Shown here: positions 34,920-44,573 of the stretch, one piece after another
Position numbering within the stretch: the first letter of the stretch is position 1
Layout: each line of letters starts with the position of its first letter
From: Pseudomonadales bacterium
GTDB lineage: Bacteria > Pseudomonadota > Gammaproteobacteria > Pseudomonadales > Halieaceae
NCBI GenBank assembly: GCA_024234815.1
Contig: JACKNO010000001.1
Span: 992,001-1,056,000, forward strand
DNA: 64,000 bases
Direction: 5' to 3'
The notes under the pieces: model-generated
Seen by the model: only the letters and a program-made list of their open reading frames with translations
Told to the model about the DNA's origin: nothing
The model's database searches: none
Program-made: the position numbers and the translations under genes

Positions 34920-35153
34920 AGGGCAATTTACCGGGGCGCCGCTTCCGTGACATCATTTCAAAGTACCTGAGCCTGTATTAGTATCCTTACTTCTATGGTA
35001 TCTAGCCCGAATGGTACCTGTTTGAGCTGAATACAGGCATGTAGGCACGATATGGGCCTGCATTGAGGTATTTGCGGCGAGCCCAGGTAAGTCATGCTCG
35101 CCCCGGCGCCGGTATGCGTACCTGAGTAAGCGCTATTCGCCTCTAACCCGGAA

Positions 35154-35858
35154 ATGGGAATGAATCGACAAATAATGTATATGGAGGACAACGGCGCTGC
35201 GCGTGATCGCTACAGCCAGTTGCTGCGCGACCAGGGTTTCGAGGTAACCGTTTGCTCGGACAAGAAGGAGGCGGTCCTGGCACTGCGGACGAAGTTGCCG
35301 GATCTGGCCCTGCTGGATGTATCCCACCATGGGGACAGGGATGCCGGCTACGAGGTATGCAGTGAGATTCGACGGGTATCCGCCGAGGTGCCCGTGGTCT
35401 TCCTGACGAATCGGCATGGCGAGGTAGATCGGATCTCCGGCTTTCGCCTGGGCGCCGATGACTACATCAGCAAAGATGCATCCATGGATTATGTCGTTAT
35501 CCGCATCGAAGCATTGCTGCGCCGCCTGGACGCGGTGCGCGACGGGCGGGGTAAATCCTCCATGCAGGCGCCGGGCTCGCTCGATATCGAGCTGGATGAT
35601 GTGTATTCCACCGTCAGCTGGAAAGGCTGCCAGGTAGATATGCCCCTGACGCAGTTCTGGATTTTGCGGGAGTTATGCAGCAACCCGGGCCAGGTACGCA
35701 GTCATCGCGACCTGATGAAGGCCGCGAATATCGTGGTGGAGCCCAACACGATAACGGCCCACGTCAAGGCCATTCGCAACGCATTCGCGAGCCTGGACCC
35801 GGCCTTTCACTCTATCCGCACCGAACGCGGCAGGGGCTACCGCTGGGTTGTGGGTTGA
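35154..35858 (+). CDS. OmpR-type response regulator resembling dedicated-sortase-system PdsR
   Basis: The 234-residue product has a receiver (acidic pair Glu11-Asp12, phospho-acceptor Asp55 in LALLDVSHHGD, Lys107 in DDYISKD) and an OmpR/PhoB winged-helix output domain (LTQFWILRELCSNPGQV, then RTERGRGYRWVV). The receiver sequence (GYEVCSEIRR, GFRLGADDYISK) resembles the regulator of the proteobacterial dedicated sortase system. No kinase or sortase gene adjoins, so that assignment is tentative. ATG 35154 or 35160 may be used. The 235 bases before it, beyond the repeat, show nothing clear. Confidence 0.8.
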   Translation: MGMNRQIMYMEDNGAARDRYSQLLRDQGFEVTVCSDKKEAVLALRTKLPDLALLDVSHHGDRDAGYEVCSEIRRVSAEVPVVFLTNRHGEVDRISGFRLGADDYISKDASMDYVVIRIEALLRRLDAVRDGRGKSSMQAPGSLDIELDDVYSTVSWKGCQVDMPLTQFWILRELCSNPGQVRSHRDLMKAANIVVEPNTITAHVKAIRNAFASLDPAFHSIRTERGRGYRWVVG

Positions 35859-35887
35859 CGCCCGCTGCTCCCGGGGAGCCGGTACCC

Positions 35888-37351
35888 TCAGTCCTGCAGC
35901 CCCGTGAATTGCAGTACGCAAGATTCCAGGTAGTCGAAAAACGGGTTCCAACGCAATCGCAGCAGGTCGTTACCCGAGACGTGCAGGACATTGCGTTCAC
36001 CCTTGGGGGCGAGGTTGCCGAGCTGGATGCCCGGGCTCGCGGCCGCCTCCGGTCCGCCATAGACGGGATCTGTGGGCGCAAAGGGCAGCGCCACATGCGA
36101 CAGTGAGAAGACCCCCTGCGGCCATTCTCCCACCGGGGTGATCTGGCTGATCCGGGTGTCGCCGCCTGCGCGCCGCTGGGCTACCACGCGATTGGTATCG
36201 TCGCCGGCGTTGGTCACCAGGGTGAGGGCAAACGGGCGGCCGTCCTTGCCCAGCAGGGGCTCGAGCTCGGTGCGCGGATCCTGTCGCAGTAGTACGCTTA
36301 ACTCCAGGCGACGGTTGATATCGAACAGGACCAGTTCGTGGCCTGCTCCCGGCAGCCGGTTGAACAGATTGGCCACCAGGGCGGAAGTGGTTACGGTGGC
36401 GTCGACTGCGGATTGAAAAGCGAGGATGGGCGGCAACTCCTCCAGTTTTCCAGCTTCCTCCAGCTCTGCCAGGCGCTGCTCGAGGTGCTGCGTTATGAGA
36501 TAGGCCAGATCACCGGCATTAACCGCAAAAGACCCGTACTTGAAAGGATCGTACTCCGGAGTCAGGCTATTCCAGGCCAGTTTTTCCAGGCCCAGGGCAT
36601 GTCCTATGCGTCCCTGCCAGACGGCAAGCGCCGCCGCCGGCGACACGCCAATCTCCGGCGACAGCAGGATTACGCCGGAAAGATTCGGCAGCGACGGGTC
36701 GTCGAGGGTTGCCAGCACATATTCCATGGCCAGCGCCCCGCCGTTGGAATAGCCGACCACGTAGATGGGCATACCGCCGGACATTTCTTCCAGGTGCCGC
36801 ACGGCCAGGCGAACCGCCGCGGCCATGTCCTGCCACGCTATCTCCACGAGCCCGGTAGGGGCCGTGCCATGGCCGGGTATTCTCAGCCCTACTACGGTTG
36901 CACCATGCCGGTGCAGGGATTCTCCCAGGGCGCGCATGCTGTAGGGTGAATCGGAGAGGCCATGCAACATCAGTATGCCCGCCCGCGGAGTCTCGCTGTA
37001 CAGGCGAAACGTCCGGTTCCAGTTCTCGGGCCAGCGGTTGGGGTCGGCCAGGCTGCCCCGGCTGTAGCGATCGACCGCGTGCTGTCTTCCAACCGGGACC
37101 TTTGCGTAGACAAGCTCATCCAGTTGCCGGAACAGGCGGTCCTCCAGTTGCAGGTACTGCTGGAAGTCGGTCAGCCCTGTGCTGGCTGTAAATTCCTGGT
37201 CCAGGTCCGCCAGGTGCCATACCGAAAGCTCCGGTCGCTGCTCGAGCAGGTACGCCAGAAACAGGCATCCTGCCACGACACAACCGACCAGTCCTGCCAG
37301 TAGGTACCGGGCCAGGGAAAGTAGCGGGCTTGCGACCGAGCTGAATTTCAT
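35888..37351 (-). CDS. Membrane-anchored alpha/beta hydrolase
   Basis: The 487-residue product has an N-terminal transmembrane segment (about 12-36) and a serine-hydrolase fold: oxyanion segment LMLHGLSDSPYSM (about 127-139), nucleophile Ser202 in VGYSNGGA, and a likely catalytic His in SLSHVALPF. It resembles lysophospholipase/carboxylesterase proteins of the 'Serine aminopeptidase S33' type but has an unusual ~110-residue N-terminal part in front of the hydrolase core. Convergent with the response-regulator gene. Confidence 0.85.
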   Translation of the reverse strand: MKFSSVASPLLSLARYLLAGLVGCVVAGCLFLAYLLEQRPELSVWHLADLDQEFTASTGLTDFQQYLQLEDRLFRQLDELVYAKVPVGRQHAVDRYSRGSLADPNRWPENWNRTFRLYSETPRAGILMLHGLSDSPYSMRALGESLHRHGATVVGLRIPGHGTAPTGLVEIAWQDMAAAVRLAVRHLEEMSGGMPIYVVGYSNGGALAMEYVLATLDDPSLPNLSGVILLSPEIGVSPAAALAVWQGRIGHALGLEKLAWNSLTPEYDPFKYGSFAVNAGDLAYLITQHLEQRLAELEEAGKLEELPPILAFQSAVDATVTTSALVANLFNRLPGAGHELVLFDINRRLELSVLLRQDPRTELEPLLGKDGRPFALTLVTNAGDDTNRVVAQRRAGGDTRISQITPVGEWPQGVFSLSHVALPFAPTDPVYGGPEAAASPGIQLGNLAPKGERNVLHVSGNDLLRLRWNPFFDYLESCVLQFTGLQD

Positions 37352-37587
37352 GACTCGATTCTAACCACATTGAGTTCGCAGGTATCGCAAAAAAATGCCT
37401 GAAATTGGTGGGGTCGTCGGATGAATTCCGCCGAACACTGAGTATCTTCCCGCAGGGTAGCGGCTGTTACCGCCGTGCAATTTGCATCTCGGGACATCGC
37501 TTGTTACGGTGTTCCGGTAATTTTCGCAAAACAACTTTCTCCTTTCGATACTTCAAACAAATACAACCGGAGTCTTATGCAGTGCAT

Positions 37588-38985
37588 ATGACGGCAACCT
37601 GGTATTCAGGAAAATTTGGCAAAAAGCCTGCACTGGCTCTGTTGCTGGGAGCGCTGTTAGCCCTCCCGAACGCGCTGTCAGCCTATGGCGCGCAGCCGAC
37701 GCTCACTGAACTGGAAACAGAGGTGGCGTCTCTCTCGCGGCAGCTGGCCGAGGCTAATGCGCGCCTGGAAGAAGCGCGCCGCAGGGCGGATACCGCAGAG
37801 AAAGCGCTGGCTGATACACCGGATATCGAGGGCAAGGGCATCACGCTGGGGCCGGTCACCATAGGTGGTGCGATGCGGCTTAACTATATCTACGGCGACT
37901 ACGAAAAAGTGGGTGACGCGCCACAACGCGGCGGCGATGGCGGCAATGTCGAACTCGATACCTTTCGTATCAATGCAAGCCTTAAGTACGAACAATGGAT
38001 CGGCCAACTGGAGTACCGTTGGTACGATGGCTACAACTTTATTCACACCGGTTGGCTGGGTTATGCCTTCGATGATTCCAGTCAGATTGAGGTCGGTGTA
38101 ACCCGCGTCCCCTTCGGCCCCGGGCCTTACGGCATATCCCAGAGTTGGTTCTTCGATCAACATTACTATGTTGGGCTCGCGGATGATCCAGACCTTGGCG
38201 TGAAATATCTCACGCAGTGGGATAATTGGGAGCTGGCGCTTGCCTACTTTGTGAGCAGTGAAGCAAACGGTAACGGCGGCAGTGCGGACAGCGCGCGGTA
38301 CGGTTACGATGCGGTGAAGTGGAGGTTCGCGGTCGAGCCCAATGGGGACGTCGTCGATGCGCCGACAAATGGTTATGAGGAGCGCAACCAGTTTAACCTA
38401 CGCGCGATCTACCAGCTTGAAGATGTACTTTTTCCGACGGACATGGGCTTCTCGATGGAGTGGGGCGAGCTGGACGGGAAACGCGCGCAGGATGGCCACC
38501 ACTGGGCGCTATCCGGACACATGGTCAGCACCCTTGACAATATTACCCTCGCCGCCCAGATCACCCGTTACAAGTTCGACGTCGATGACAGCAAGTTCTC
38601 GAGTAACCAGCTGATACCGCTGGGCGCTTACGATTTCGCCTGGCCCGCGGCGGCAGACGGCTGGATACCCGCCGTTTCTCTCAGCTATCGCATTGACACA
38701 CCGGGTATCCCCTGGCTGGGATACATACTGCCTTACATAGAGTACAGCAGCATCGTCAAGGATGATAACCAGTTCAATAATAGCGATCTTTTCATTCTTG
38801 GCTCCGCCTGGGCCAGCGGCGGCTGGTACATCTACAGTGACCTGGCCTATTCAAACGGCAACTATTTTGTAGGCGATAAGGGCGACAACTACTCGAATAT
38901 ATACGACGGCGTCGGAGATTTTGGCGCCGACGGCAATGACAAATGGAATTACCGATTCAACCTCAACATGGGGTACTACTACTAG
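37588..38985 (+). CDS. Outer-membrane porin with periplasmic coiled coil
   Basis: The 465-residue product starts at ATG 37588, where a signal peptide (LALLLGALLALPNALSA) begins; the longer open frame upstream is not supported. A coiled coil (LTELETEVASLSRQLAEANA, about 30-72) precedes a beta-barrel domain with alternating aromatic/polar strands that ends in an aromatic residue (LNMGYYY), the Bam recognition signal. It is 12 bases upstream of the BCCT gene, so it likely serves outer-membrane entry of the same quaternary-amine substrate. The 235 bases in front hold its promoter, which I could not place. Confidence 0.82.
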   Translation: MTATWYSGKFGKKPALALLLGALLALPNALSAYGAQPTLTELETEVASLSRQLAEANARLEEARRRADTAEKALADTPDIEGKGITLGPVTIGGAMRLNYIYGDYEKVGDAPQRGGDGGNVELDTFRINASLKYEQWIGQLEYRWYDGYNFIHTGWLGYAFDDSSQIEVGVTRVPFGPGPYGISQSWFFDQHYYVGLADDPDLGVKYLTQWDNWELALAYFVSSEANGNGGSADSARYGYDAVKWRFAVEPNGDVVDAPTNGYEERNQFNLRAIYQLEDVLFPTDMGFSMEWGELDGKRAQDGHHWALSGHMVSTLDNITLAAQITRYKFDVDDSKFSSNQLIPLGAYDFAWPAAADGWIPAVSLSYRIDTPGIPWLGYILPYIEYSSIVKDDNQFNNSDLFILGSAWASGGWYIYSDLAYSNGNYFVGDKGDNYSNIYDGVGDFGADGNDKWNYRFNLNMGYYY

Positions 38986-38997
38986 CGGGTAAAGCAA

Positions 38998-40776
38998 ATG
39001 AGTCACTTGACAGATGGGGTCACAGCGCGCGAGCACCTGGCTCTTGCCAGAAAGTTCAAGCAAGTGGAACGGGAAGCGCGGGAAAAAGCTATCCGTAACC
39101 GCGACCGGATTGCCGGCTTGCAACTCGAGCCCACGGCCTCGGTAGAGGACGATGCTGAGGAGCGCGAGCCCGGAGACACGAATTGGACCGGGTATGGCTT
39201 TGATGTCCATCCCCACGTAACTGTGATCTCCGTGACAATCCTGGTTGTCTTCATTCTAATGACCTTGATGTTCAAGGACGACGCCAGCGAAATATTCAAG
39301 GCCGCATTGGGATTTATCACCGCCACGGCGGGTTGGTTCCTGATCCTGGTTGCCAACATATTTATTATCGCGGCGATGTATTTTGCGCTGGGAAAGTTTG
39401 GTGAGATTCGCATAGGCGGAAAGGATGCTGTGCCCGAGTTCAGCACCATGTCGTGGTATGCAATGCTGCTCAGTGCCGGTATGGGTATTGGCTTGATGTT
39501 CTGGAGCGTGGGCGAACCCATGTTTCACTACATTGCCCCCTCGCCAATGTTCGGCGACATAGAGGCGATGACTCCTGAAGCGGCGCAGGCGGCAATGGGT
39601 GTAACGTACTTCCACTGGGGTCTGCACCCATGGGCTATTTACGCCATTGTTGGTCTGGGTCTGGCATTCTTTGCCTATAATCGCGGCCTGCCCCTGACGA
39701 TACGCTCCATTTTTTATCCGCTGCTGGGTGACAGGATTTACGGCTTCTGGGGCAATCTTATCGACGTGTTGTCGGTCCTGGCCACCCTGGTGGGGCTCGC
39801 CACCTCGCTGGGGCTGGGGGTGCAACAGATCAACGCAGGCTTGTTTTTCCTGTTCGATATGCCCATCAGTACCGCGAGCCAGGTGACGCTGATCGCGATT
39901 ATCACGGGGATTGCCACTATCTCGGTGATGGCTGGCCTTGACAGCGGGGTAAAGTTTCTCAGCCAGGTAAACATGGGGTTGGCGGGCCTTTTCTTGCTGT
40001 TCCTGCTGATAGTCGGCCCCACTATTTATATTCTCGGAGGTTTTACCCAGAATCTGGGCTACTACTTCACCATACTTCCCGAGTTGAGTTTATGGACCGA
40101 GACCTTTCGTGGCACAAACTGGCAGGCTTCCTGGACTGTATTTTACTGGGCGTGGTGGATTTCCTGGTCTCCTTTCGTGGGTATGTTCATCGCCCGTATC
40201 TCCAAGGGGCGTAGCGTGAGGGAATTCGTGTTCGGTGTAATTGTCATTCCTACGTTGCTATCCTTCGTCTGGATGTCTGTATTCGGTGGTTCGGCCCTGT
40301 ATGTGCAGTCTGCGGGTATCACCGACCTGGCAGCGGCGGTCAACGAAGATGTGGCCACCGCAATGTTCGTCATGCTTTCCAGCTTTCCCTTCTCGGGGGT
40401 GTTGTCGCTGGTGGCGGTAGTTCTGGTCACCGTCTTTTTTGTCACTTCCTCGGATTCGGGCTCTTTGGTTGTTGATCATCTGACTTCCGGGGGAAAGCTG
40501 CACTCACCCACGCCCCAGCGCGTGTTCTGGGCAGTGCTGGAAGGGGTGATTGCTGCCGTACTGTTGGTTGGTGGGGGCCTGGCTACGTTGCAGGCCGCCG
40601 CTGTCAGTACCGGCCTCCTGTTCGCTGCGGTTTTGTTGGTCGGTGTGTATGCACTGTATGTGGGTTTGTCGCAGGAACTGTACGTGGAGACCGCGGTAGA
40701 AAAGGCACTGATGCGTGCGCGGGATGAGCATGTGCTGCAGAAAGCCGTAACTTCGGCGGTGCAGGATAGTAGCTGA
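38998..40776 (+). CDS. BCCT-family betaine/carnitine/choline transporter
   Basis: The 592-residue product has a hydrophilic N-terminal extension of about 65 residues and twelve transmembrane helices. The glycine motif GMGIGLMFWSVGEP (161-174) and the family signature WWISWSPFVGMFIARISKGR (386-405) are clear, with the Trp-box residues expected for trimethylammonium binding. FVTSSDSG (481-488) keeps the Thr-Ser of the Na2 site of BetP, indicating Na+-coupled uptake; carnitine/butyrobetaine antiporters lack this. It forms an operon with the porin. The C-terminal tail is shorter than in osmosensing BetP, so uptake for catabolism is as likely as osmoprotection. Confidence 0.93.
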   Translation: MSHLTDGVTAREHLALARKFKQVEREAREKAIRNRDRIAGLQLEPTASVEDDAEEREPGDTNWTGYGFDVHPHVTVISVTILVVFILMTLMFKDDASEIFKAALGFITATAGWFLILVANIFIIAAMYFALGKFGEIRIGGKDAVPEFSTMSWYAMLLSAGMGIGLMFWSVGEPMFHYIAPSPMFGDIEAMTPEAAQAAMGVTYFHWGLHPWAIYAIVGLGLAFFAYNRGLPLTIRSIFYPLLGDRIYGFWGNLIDVLSVLATLVGLATSLGLGVQQINAGLFFLFDMPISTASQVTLIAIITGIATISVMAGLDSGVKFLSQVNMGLAGLFLLFLLIVGPTIYILGGFTQNLGYYFTILPELSLWTETFRGTNWQASWTVFYWAWWISWSPFVGMFIARISKGRSVREFVFGVIVIPTLLSFVWMSVFGGSALYVQSAGITDLAAAVNEDVATAMFVMLSSFPFSGVLSLVAVVLVTVFFVTSSDSGSLVVDHLTSGGKLHSPTPQRVFWAVLEGVIAAVLLVGGGLATLQAAAVSTGLLFAAVLLVGVYALYVGLSQELYVETAVEKALMRARDEHVLQKAVTSAVQDSS

Positions 40777-40865
40777 GGTGTCGAATTGGCGCGCTCTACA
40801 AGCGGCTTCCGACCGCCCCGACACTAACACCGGTGGTTAGGGTGCTGAAAGCAGCAGTAAGGCAC

Positions 40866-42011
40866 TCAGCGAAGCCGTTCCCAGTTTATGCGCACAATTT
40901 TCAATAGAATAAAAAAGAACAGCAGTGGTATGACTACAGTCTTCAACAGTAACGACATGAGAAGGTTGATTGCATTCTCGGCAAAGTCGCCAAGGCTTGC
41001 ATTAATGCCGTCCATTTTGGCCCGCAATTCCGCCGTGTTGGGAACATCGGGTAATCGGTCCAAAAGGCCGCAATGTTCGCCATTTTGTCGTTTTGAGAGG
41101 CATGCCAGGGCTTCCTGGTTTTCCACCGTCTCCTCGGCAACAACATCTATACGCCCTTGAATGGTGTCTTTGGCGGAAACCAGCTGATCGAGCTTGCGAT
41201 TCTCCGCCTTCACAATGTCCGGACAGGTGGGGGAGAGGCTGGAAAGAGCGCACAGTCTGTCCGCGTTCCTGAGCAGGTCTTTTAGTCGTTTCTTCGAGGC
41301 TACAATTTTTGAGTCAATGATTCTGACGGATTCCATGTACTCGGAGCGCTGAACTGCAAGCTGGTCCAGGCGCACTGTTAATGAAATTATGTCGGCCTCC
41401 AACTCATCCTGCTTTTTTGAGAGCATGTCGACCTCTCGTAACTCGTTCTGGAAGCTCTCCATCGCGATGTGTCTTTGTCGATCCGCTTTATCGAGAAAGT
41501 TCGCGTCTACCCAGGCGTTGGCCGTTACGACCAGGCCAAGAGAGAACCGGAAAAATGCGATCACAAGGAACGAACGCAACAGAATCGCGAGCAGCCGCTG
41601 ATTCCCGGCCAGAAGGCTCAGGCCTGTGGCAGCGGCGAGTATCGTAAGCAAGGTGTTGAACATGGTGTGCGAGACCAGCGCTAACAGAATTTTCTGCACG
41701 GCGAGGGATCCGAGAGCTATCAGGATGATCGCGGAAAACCGTTCGATGAGATCGTTGATAGGGTCGAGGACCTCCCCGATACTGAATGTCAGGAACACGA
41801 TGTCGAGTTCAGTACCCTGCAGCATCGATACCAGCGCATTAATTCCCCTGGCAGTACCATAGATCAATCCGGCGCTGGAAATCGAGTTATTGAGCTGCTC
41901 CGATGAATAGTTGTCGAGTAGTCCCAGCCAGCCCAGAGCTGGAAGCCCGCACAAGGGGATTAACCACAGGAATTTCCAGGCGCTGTTCGGCTGTATGCCG
42001 TTACTATTCAT
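40866..42011 (-). CDS. Inner-membrane protein with central coiled coil, unknown function
   Basis: The 381-residue product starts at ATG 42011 (AGGA upstream). It has an N-terminal hydrophobic half with about five transmembrane segments (FLWLIPLCGLPALGWLGLL, then IILIALGSLAVQKILLALV and others), a periplasmic or cytoplasmic coiled coil of about 110 residues (VDMLSKKQDELEADIISLTV), a Cys-containing loop (LCALSSLSPTCP and ACLSKRQNGEHCG), and a C-terminal transmembrane helix. I recognise no family. Four Cys in the loop could form disulfides if it faces the periplasm. Confidence 0.7.
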   Translation of the reverse strand: MNSNGIQPNSAWKFLWLIPLCGLPALGWLGLLDNYSSEQLNNSISSAGLIYGTARGINALVSMLQGTELDIVFLTFSIGEVLDPINDLIERFSAIILIALGSLAVQKILLALVSHTMFNTLLTILAAATGLSLLAGNQRLLAILLRSFLVIAFFRFSLGLVVTANAWVDANFLDKADRQRHIAMESFQNELREVDMLSKKQDELEADIISLTVRLDQLAVQRSEYMESVRIIDSKIVASKKRLKDLLRNADRLCALSSLSPTCPDIVKAENRKLDQLVSAKDTIQGRIDVVAEETVENQEALACLSKRQNGEHCGLLDRLPDVPNTAELRAKMDGINASLGDFAENAINLLMSLLLKTVVIPLLFFFILLKIVRINWERLR

Positions 42012-42348
42012 CGAGGGTCCTGTTTTGTAAAAGCCCATGGGCAGGTCGTGGGTGGTGGCATGCACAGTGGCGTACCCCTGACGTGTCGCGTGCAGTTGCA
42101 CCCCTGGCGTTTACCCTCCGGCGCCACTCGGGGATTGTAACGCCAAAATGAGCAGGTTCGAGCACACATTGCTGAAATTGGTGGTCACCCCGCCCGGTAT
42201 TGCAAGGGAAGACCTGCCAAGCTCGGTGGTATTGAAAGCATTCTCGCGAGATGGGAGACTAGGGCAGCCATCGGCGCAAGCAGACGCGGAAACCCCGTAT
42301 CTTCCCTTTATAGCTTCCAAATATCGCGGTAGGAGTACAAGTAAGCCG
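42012..42348 (+). other. Divergent intergenic region
   Basis: The 337 bases between the membrane-protein gene and the oxygenase gene include a possible 67-codon in-frame 5' extension of the latter from 42148 which lacks the family's typical start. Both promoters must lie here; no clear hexamers were found. Confidence 0.35.
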
Positions 42349-43260
42349 ATGGTGCCAGTGATCGACCTTCGCGGTGTGTCAGGCCAGAGCGTAGAGACAC
42401 TGGCCACCGCCTGTGCCGACTGGGGTGTTTTCCACGTCGTCAACCACGGCATCGACGCCGCGTTAATCGCTTCAGTGCAGGCTGCGAGCCGGGATTTCTT
42501 CAGTTTGCCACTGCCAGTCAAGAAAACTGTTTCCCGAACCATGGACAACCCCTTCGGATATTACGACCGGGAACTCACCAAGAACCTGCGAGACCGCAAG
42601 GAGATCTTCGATTACGCGCCGGGGGAAACCACGCCGTGGCCAGCTTCCCCGCCAGGGTTTCAGGCGATACTTGAAGACTACGCGCTGGCCTGCCACCGGC
42701 TTGCACTGCAACTTATCGCAGTGTGCTGTGAGGGCCTGGGCGCTGATGGAGATACCCTGGAACGCCATTTCCGGTGCGGACACAGCAGTTTTCTCAGGCT
42801 GAACTACTACCCGTCTATCGACCCCCTGTCTGGAGCCGATGCTCCCCCGGCAGGACCATATGGAATAAGCCAACACTCCGATGCAGGCGCTATTACCGTG
42901 CTGCTGCAGGACGAGCTGGCTGGCCTCGAAGTGCTCAGGGACGGCCTTTGGGTCGAGGTGGCGCCTATGGCGGGCGCCCTGACCATCAATATCGGGGATA
43001 TGCTCCAGGTCTGGTCCAATGACCGCTATCTCGCGCCCTTGCACCGTGTTCGGGCGAGCGGTGAGAGGGCGAGGTACAGCACCGCCTACTTTTGTAACCC
43101 GGACTACAGTACGATCGTAACGCCTCTTTCCAACGCGGCGCCCGCGGCCAATACCGCCCTCTATAAACCGATATCCTGGGCAGAATTCCGTCGCCTGCGC
43201 GCGATGGGAGACTATGGTGATTATGGCGAGGAAGTTCAGATATCCCATTTCAGGGTATAG
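42349..43260 (+). CDS. 2-oxoglutarate/Fe(II) oxygenase, isopenicillin-N-synthase-like
   Basis: The 303-residue product starts at ATG 42349 (VPVIDLRG, typical family N-terminus). Iron ligands His176-x-Asp178 (QHSDAG) and His232 (LHRVRAS) and the 2OG-binding Arg242-x-Ser244 (RYST) are present, with the N-terminal DIOX_N region (FHVVNHGID). This branch hydroxylates or oxidatively cyclises small molecules; some plant-like bacterial members act on gibberellin/ethylene-type substrates. No pathway genes adjoin, so the substrate is unknown. Confidence 0.88.
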   Translation: MVPVIDLRGVSGQSVETLATACADWGVFHVVNHGIDAALIASVQAASRDFFSLPLPVKKTVSRTMDNPFGYYDRELTKNLRDRKEIFDYAPGETTPWPASPPGFQAILEDYALACHRLALQLIAVCCEGLGADGDTLERHFRCGHSSFLRLNYYPSIDPLSGADAPPAGPYGISQHSDAGAITVLLQDELAGLEVLRDGLWVEVAPMAGALTINIGDMLQVWSNDRYLAPLHRVRASGERARYSTAYFCNPDYSTIVTPLSNAAPAANTALYKPISWAEFRRLRAMGDYGDYGEEVQISHFRV

Positions 43261-43486
43261 CGCCCGCGGCGGTAATGGCGAGTAATTTGTCAGTACCGTG
43301 CAGGGAAGGCGGCTATCCAGGATATGGGCAGCGGGGAGAGCGCCGGCCAGGGCTGCCGGAATGAGTTCAGTATAAATTTTCAGAACCCTGCAGCCGGGCG
43401 CTACCCCGGGCCGGCAAGGGCTTGTTTCTACCCGAGCAACAACTACACTGTTTGTTCACAAAACGACTCACCAGGGAGCCACAAGT

Positions 43487-43867
43487 ATGTATAGCCACAT
43501 TATGGTTGGTGCAAATGATATCGACGCTTCAAAGAAATTTTATGACGCCGTACTCGGTGCGCTGGGCTACGAGCCGGGTTTCTTTGACGACAAGGGCCGG
43601 GTTTTTTACATGGACAAGCGCGGAATCTTTTCTATTACCAAACCGATAGACGGCCAGCCAGCCGGCCCGGGTAATGGCAGCACCATAGGCTTTGCGGCGG
43701 CTGACCCGGCCCAGGCTGACGCCTGGCACGCAGCAGGCCTGGCCAATGGCGGCACTACCTGCGAGGACCCACCCGGGGTTCGTGAGGGGGCCACGGGGAA
43801 ACTATACCTGGCCTATTTACGCGACCCGTCCGGAAACAAGATCTGCGCCCTGCATCGGGTAGCCTGA
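43487..43867 (+). CDS. VOC-family (glyoxalase/bleomycin resistance) protein
   Basis: The 126-residue product has the VOC beta-alpha-beta-beta-beta repeats: HIMVGANDIDASKKFYDAVL, then YLAYLRDPSGNKICALHR. The first metal ligand His4 and the Glu/His pattern are present. Members include glyoxalases, dioxygenases and thiol transferases; no specific role is visible. ATG 43487 is eleven bases after GGAG. Confidence 0.85.
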   Translation: MYSHIMVGANDIDASKKFYDAVLGALGYEPGFFDDKGRVFYMDKRGIFSITKPIDGQPAGPGNGSTIGFAAADPAQADAWHAAGLANGGTTCEDPPGVREGATGKLYLAYLRDPSGNKICALHRVA

Positions 43868-44027
43868 TCGCCATACGCACGGTCCCCGGCTGGCGCACTG
43901 CTTTGCCTGACACTTTCACAGGCAGGGTTTTCGCCCGCCTGGCACTCGGTCATATACTGCATAGGCAAGTGACACATCCAGCCCTGAACGCGGCTGCGAC
44001 TGGCATTGATACCCTGGAGACTGGCAG

Positions 44028-44480
44028 ATGAACGAAGAGTACACCAGTACAATGCAAAAACTCGCGGGTGTCTGGCGCCTCGTGACATCTGAATTCAGAA
44101 CTGCCGGCGGGAATGTGATGTATCCGCTGGGTGAGGATGCGCTCGGCCTGGCCATTTTTACGGAGTCCGGGTATATGTCCGGGCAGCTGATGCGGCCTGG
44201 TCGTCCGAATTTTGCGTCCAACAACCAGGCACTCGGAACGCCGGATGAGATTCAGCAGTCATTCCTTGGATACATCGCCTACTATGGTCGGTGCGAACTG
44301 GACCTTCAAAGCCAAACGATAACCACCCATGTCGAAGGCAGCATGTATCCCAACTGGGTGGGCAGCGAACAGGTACGATTCTACGAGCTAGGCGATGACA
44401 GGCTTGTTTTGAGGACGCCGCCGATTACCCTGGGAGACGAGGAGATCACTGGAGTATTGACGTGGCAGCGTCAGCAGTGA
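44028..44480 (+). CDS. Lipocalin-like domain protein
   Basis: The 150-residue product fits the Lipocalin_5-type beta-barrel: LAGVWRLVTSEFR opening, GLAIFTESGYMSGQLM, YIAYYGRCELDLQSQTIT and ITGVLTWQRQ. No signal peptide, so cytoplasmic small-ligand binding. It directly precedes the RND/MMPL operon but with its own ribosome site and a 93-base gap. Confidence 0.75.
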   Translation: MNEEYTSTMQKLAGVWRLVTSEFRTAGGNVMYPLGEDALGLAIFTESGYMSGQLMRPGRPNFASNNQALGTPDEIQQSFLGYIAYYGRCELDLQSQTITTHVEGSMYPNWVGSEQVRFYELGDDRLVLRTPPITLGDEEITGVLTWQRQQ

Positions 44481-44573
44481 AGCCATAGGCACCACGGGAA
44501 CGAACCATCCCCGACCACCGGCGGTACGGCGGCGAACTTTATAGAAGTCAGACACCGGAAATCGAGGAGCACC

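Noticed and set aside
42148..42348. 67-codon N-terminal extension of the 2OG-Fe(II) oxygenase
   Set aside because: The family starts at VPVIDL-type sequence, which follows ATG 42349; the extension has no similarity.
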